From an uncultured Collinsella sp. (GTDB lineage: Bacteria > Actinomycetota > Coriobacteriia > Coriobacteriales > Coriobacteriaceae), in assembly GCA_900545075.1 (NCBI GenBank), contig UQXT01000111.1, forward strand, positions 1 to 5,931: a stretch of 5,931 nt of DNA. Reading direction: 5' to 3'. Made by a program: the position numbers and the translations under genes. Positions 5,892-5,931 of the stretch are shown one piece after another; positions within the stretch are counted from its first letter, which is position 1, and each line of letters opens with the position of its first letter. A model generated the notes under the pieces. It did no database searches, was not told where the DNA came from, and saw only the letters and a program-made list of their open reading frames with translations.

Positions 5892-5917
5892 TGATAATGC
5901 ACAGCTGTTCATTATCA
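5892..5917. promoter_or_regulatory. 26-bp near-perfect palindrome, probable operator
   Basis: Outer arms TGATAATG (5892-5899) and CATTATCA (5910-5917) are perfect complements, the core ACAGCTGT (5901-5908) is itself palindromic, and only the pair 5900/5909 (C/T) breaks 13-on-13 symmetry. There is no T-tract, so it is not a terminator. The two-fold symmetry at this length is typical of a dimeric repressor site, probably for a gene starting right of the window. A TTGATA overlapping its left edge (5891-5896) could be a -35, but no good -10 is in view. Confidence 0.55.
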
Positions 5918-5931
5918 GATCGCGTCGGAAA

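Overview
The window looks like chromosomal DNA of a high-GC, Gram-positive-type anaerobe. GC-rich codon use, an EttA of the usual length, an SdpR/SdpI pair and a TcdA whose C-terminal half resembles the low-GC Gram-positive (YrvM-like) branch would suit a Coriobacteriia (Collinsella-like) genome. That placement is an inference from overall character, not a match to a reference.

Layout. (1) 1-802, minus strand: the 5' part (267 codons) of an AT-rich gene for a secreted protein. It has a clear Tat-type signal peptide and a possible papain-fold (C39/C10-like) cysteine peptidase core, and it runs off the left edge. (2) 803-1082: AT-rich spacer with two operator-like palindromes and the ettA terminator. 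(3) 1083-2762, minus: ettA, the ABC-F translation factor, complete. (4) 2763-2946: spacer with a perfect 8-bp inverted repeat in the ettA leader and an intrinsic terminator closing the next operon. (5) 2947-3922, minus: sdpR-sdpI, an ArsR-type autorepressor and a six-helix immunity-type membrane protein, overlapping by 8 bp, behind a near-consensus promoter with an inverted repeat over its -35. (6) 4005-4221: a minus-strand intrinsic terminator with no gene feeding it, then the promoter of the rightward operon. (7) 4222-5816, plus: tcdA (t6A37-to-ct6A37 tRNA dehydratase) and a TatD-family metal-dependent hydrolase, 14 bp apart and probably co-transcribed. (8) 5817-5931: spacer ending in a 26-bp near-perfect palindrome, probably an operator of a gene beyond the window.

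Functionally, ettA and tcdA both serve translation (ribosome gating by ATP/ADP state, and anticodon-loop modification), and TatD is a housekeeping nuclease-type hydrolase. The sdpRI pair is an envelope-stress or peptide-toxin immunity cassette, with no toxin genes in view. The left-end gene is compositionally foreign to the rest and is the most accessory-looking part. I see no integrase, transposase, CRISPR array, tRNA or rRNA. No clearly new multi-gene system is visible. The points that merit follow-up are the secreted left-end protein, the orphan terminator and the palindromes.
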